The notes beneath the pieces were generated by a model. That model worked only from the letters and a program-made list of their open reading frames with translations, had not been told where the DNA came from and ran no database searches. 64,000 bases of DNA from Pseudomonadota bacterium (GTDB lineage Bacteria > Pseudomonadota > Alphaproteobacteria > Acetobacterales > Acetobacteraceae), in the NCBI GenBank assembly GCA_021801255.1, contig JAJYYH010000009.1, positions 1-64,000 of the forward strand, written 5' to 3'. Below, piece by piece: positions 62,271 through 64,000 of the stretch (position 1 is the stretch's first letter; the number at the start of each line of letters is the position of its first letter). Both the position numbers and the translations under genes were made by a program.

Positions 62271-63347
62271 ATGGTTGGCAAGTTTCGCGTGATCGATACC
62301 GGCATTCGTACCGGGCGCGCCAATATTGCGTTCGATCAGGCGCTGATCGAGGCGCGCGCCGCCGATCTCGTGCCCGATACCATCCGCTTTCTCCGCTTCC
62401 GCCCCGCAGTTCTGGTCGGACGGCACCAGATCCTTTCACACGAGATTGATCTTGCGCATTGCCGTGCCGAGGGAATTGAGGTCGGCCGGCGTATCACCGG
62501 CGGTGGCGCGCTCTATCTCGACGAAGGCCAGGTGGGCTGGGAACTGGTGTTCCGGCGCGCGAGCCTCGGCTTGTTTGACCTCGAGGCGGCGGCGCGGCGC
62601 ATTTGCCAGGCGGCGGCAGCGGGGCTGTCGCGGCTCGGCATCGATTGCGCCTACCGACCGCGCAATGATATTGAGGTCGATGGGCGCAAACTTGGCGGCA
62701 CCGGCGGGTTCTTCGATGGCGATCTGCTATTTTATCAAGGCACGGTGCTGATCGAGCTTGATCCCGCGCGGATGCTTGCGGCCCTTCGCTTGCCGGCGGC
62801 GAAGCTTGCCAAGCGCGCCATCGCCTCGGTTGCAGAGCGCATCGTCAGCTTGCGCGAACTCCTCGGCAGCGCGCCCGAGATCGCCGCGGTCCAGGCGGCG
62901 CTGCTCGCGGGTTTTGCCGATCATCTCGGCCTCGCCCCGGCGTGGGGCGCGATCGATGCGGCCGAGGAAGCACGCGCCCGTCGCCTTTATGAGGAAGAGA
63001 TCGGCGCCGAGGCGTTCGTGACAAGCCTCGACGCGCCGACGATCCGGGGCTCGGACGCAAGCGCGGTGCTGACGCGCCCTGGTGGCAGCGTGCGTGTCGA
63101 TCTCCGCGGCGACGCCGCGGGTTTCATTACGGACGTGCTGATCACCGGTGATTTCCTGGTTACGCCGCCGCGCGTCATTCGTGATCTTGAAGCAGCGTTA
63201 CGCGGCAGCGAGGCAGCGGCGGCCGGCGCCACGATCGATCGCTTCTTTGCTGCCCACACGGCACATTTTCTTGGTCTCGCACCAGCCGATCTGCGTGCCG
63301 CCGTAGTTGCGGCGCTCAGCCAGAGCCTGAAAATCAATCGAACTTAA
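62271..63347 (+). CDS. slplAB: sLpl(AB), lipoate-protein ligase of the sHdr pathway
   Basis: The 358-residue protein fuses an LplA-like catalytic domain (RRITGGGALYLDEGQ at 73-87; GRKLGGTGG with Lys140) with an LplB-like C-terminal domain (about 230-358). That is the sLpl(AB) architecture, which attaches octanoate or lipoate to LbpA. The TAA stop lies in element A copy 4, so the last residues (LKINRT) are encoded by the repeat's left end. Confidence 0.9.
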   Translation: MVGKFRVIDTGIRTGRANIAFDQALIEARAADLVPDTIRFLRFRPAVLVGRHQILSHEIDLAHCRAEGIEVGRRITGGGALYLDEGQVGWELVFRRASLGLFDLEAAARRICQAAAAGLSRLGIDCAYRPRNDIEVDGRKLGGTGGFFDGDLLFYQGTVLIELDPARMLAALRLPAAKLAKRAIASVAERIVSLRELLGSAPEIAAVQAALLAGFADHLGLAPAWGAIDAAEEARARRLYEEEIGAEAFVTSLDAPTIRGSDASAVLTRPGGSVRVDLRGDAAGFITDVLITGDFLVTPPRVIRDLEAALRGSEAAAAGATIDRFFAAHTAHFLGLAPADLRAAVVAALSQSLKINRT

Positions 63348-63412
63348 AAAATACCTTTTGAAAACTCGTTTTTTCCGGTCAGTGCCAAGGCAGCAGGGCT
63401 TTCTTTTTCTCA
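63320..63412. repeat. Intergenic element A, copy 4
   Basis: The 93-bp copy begins cagagcctgaaaatcaatcg and ends ctttctttttctca. It fills the gap between convergent sLpl(AB) and the chemotaxis gene and contains both stops (63345-63347 plus; 63410-63412 minus). It is slightly shorter than the other copies because part of the middle is missing. Confidence 0.85.
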
Positions 63413-64000
63413 CGCGGCGCGCAGTGTGGCGAGGAAATGCTCGATTTCCTCGCCCAGTTTGACCGATTGCGCCGAGAGTTCCCCGGCCGAGCCGAGAACG
63501 ATGTCGGCCGCGGCGCCGGCTTCGGACGAGGTGCGAGCGACCGTGGCGATGGTTGCCGAGACCAGCTCGGTGCCGTGCGCCGCCTGGCTGACATTGCCGG
63601 CGATTTCCCGCGTCGCCGCACCCTGCTGTTCGATCGCCGCGGCGATCGAGGTGGTCGCCTCGTTCATCTGCCCGATCATCCGCCCGATCGCATTGATGGC
63701 GCCGACCGCCTCATCGGTCGCGCTCTGGATGGTGGCGATCTGGCCGGCGATATCCTCGGTTGCGCGCGCCGTCTGATTGGCGAGATTCTTGACCTCCGAG
63801 GCGACCACGGCAAAGCCCCGGCCGGCTTCGCCGGCGCGCGCCGCCTCGATCGTGGCATTCAGCGCCAGGAGATTGGTCTGGGCCGCGATGGTCTGGATCA
63901 GCATGATCACGTCGCCGATCTTCTGGGCGTTCTCGGCCAGGCTTTTCACCGTCTGATCGGTGCGTTCGGCCTCGGCGACCCCGCGCGCGGCGGTTTCGGC
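63410..64000 (-). CDS. Methyl-accepting chemotaxis protein, C-terminal part
   Basis: The visible 196 residues are the MCP signalling domain, with the hairpin-tip motif [34 protein letters not shown]. The N-terminal sensory part lies beyond the right edge. It ends LRAA with no NWETF-type pentapeptide, so no CheR/CheB tether. It is probably not part of the sHdr locus. Confidence 0.93.
   Translation of the reverse strand, partial: AETAARGVAEAERTDQTVKSLAENAQKIGDVIMLIQTIAAQTNLLALNATIEAARAGEAGRGFAVVASEVKNLANQTARATEDIAGQIATIQSATDEAVGAINAIGRMIGQMNEATTSIAAAIEQQGAATREIAGNVSQAAHGTELVSATIATVARTSSEAGAAADIVLGSAGELSAQSVKLGEEIEHFLATLRAA

Overview
The window is high-GC, densely coded DNA with short gaps, many ATGA stop/start overlaps and an alphaproteobacterial gene order (aspS-nagZ-M50 protease-scpA-scpB-tatB-tatC-serS; dapF-mtaB-ftsY; rpmI-rplT). 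A general amino-acid (Aap-type) transporter, the C-terminal flagellin/hook families and intergenic repeats with the core aggggcaaagcccct suggest an Acetobacteraceae-like member of the Rhodospirillales. That placement is an inference from style and content, not a database result. No rRNA, tRNA, CRISPR array or complete insertion sequence was seen.

Layout. 1-165 is a very long inverted repeat at the window edge. 0.1-8.1 kb holds a methyltransferase-like gene and a flagellar hook block (flgL, flgK, flgE on minus; fliK, flgD on plus) with sigma-54-like promoter sequences. 8.2-17.0 kb is housekeeping (rnd, aspS, nagZ, M50 protease, scpAB, tatBC without tatA, serS). 17.1-24.5 kb has a PaiB-like protein, an acyl-CoA synthetase, an outer-membrane barrel and an aapJQMP operon. 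24.6-32.4 kb has small transcripts and terminators, sufE, an SBP56/methanethiol-oxidase-like gene, pyrC, asnB and ygfZ. 32.4-37.4 kb carries an ArsR-methyltransferase fusion regulator and metH. 37.5-46.8 kb has a surface glycan cluster, argJ, a parvulin, rplT/rpmI, dapF, mtaB and ftsY. 46.8-49.2 kb has a J-domain relic, a fasciclin-domain protein and an ECF sigma/anti-sigma pair.

The centrepiece is 49.6-63.3 kb, an apparently complete sulfur-oxidising heterodisulfide-reductase-like (sHdr-LbpA) module. A minus-strand operon runs dsrE3C-like, sHdrC1, sHdrB1, sHdrA, an associated ORF, sHdrC2, sHdrB2, a second Cys-rich ORF, lbpA, dsrE2/3A-like, tusA. It is preceded by an ArsR-type sulfane-sulfur regulator (sHdrR) with a Cys50/Cys116 pair. 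Next to it lie a glutamine-amidotransferase-like protein without its catalytic Cys and a divergent plus-strand operon lipS1-lipT-lipS2-sLpl(AB), the dedicated lipoate-assembly machinery expected to load LbpA. Together these genes should relay sulfane sulfur through DsrE/TusA carriers to the sHdr complex and oxidise it to sulfite, with lipoyl-LbpA as the cofactor protein. The SBP56/MtoX-like gene at 26.6-28.0 kb could supply sulfide from methanethiol to the same chain.

A second genome-scale feature is a family of roughly 93-105 bp intergenic elements (20.4, 28.1, 32.3 and 63.3 kb, plus partial copies at 25.3 and 37.5 kb). Their ends repeatedly supply or abut the stop codons of flanking genes, often between convergent genes.
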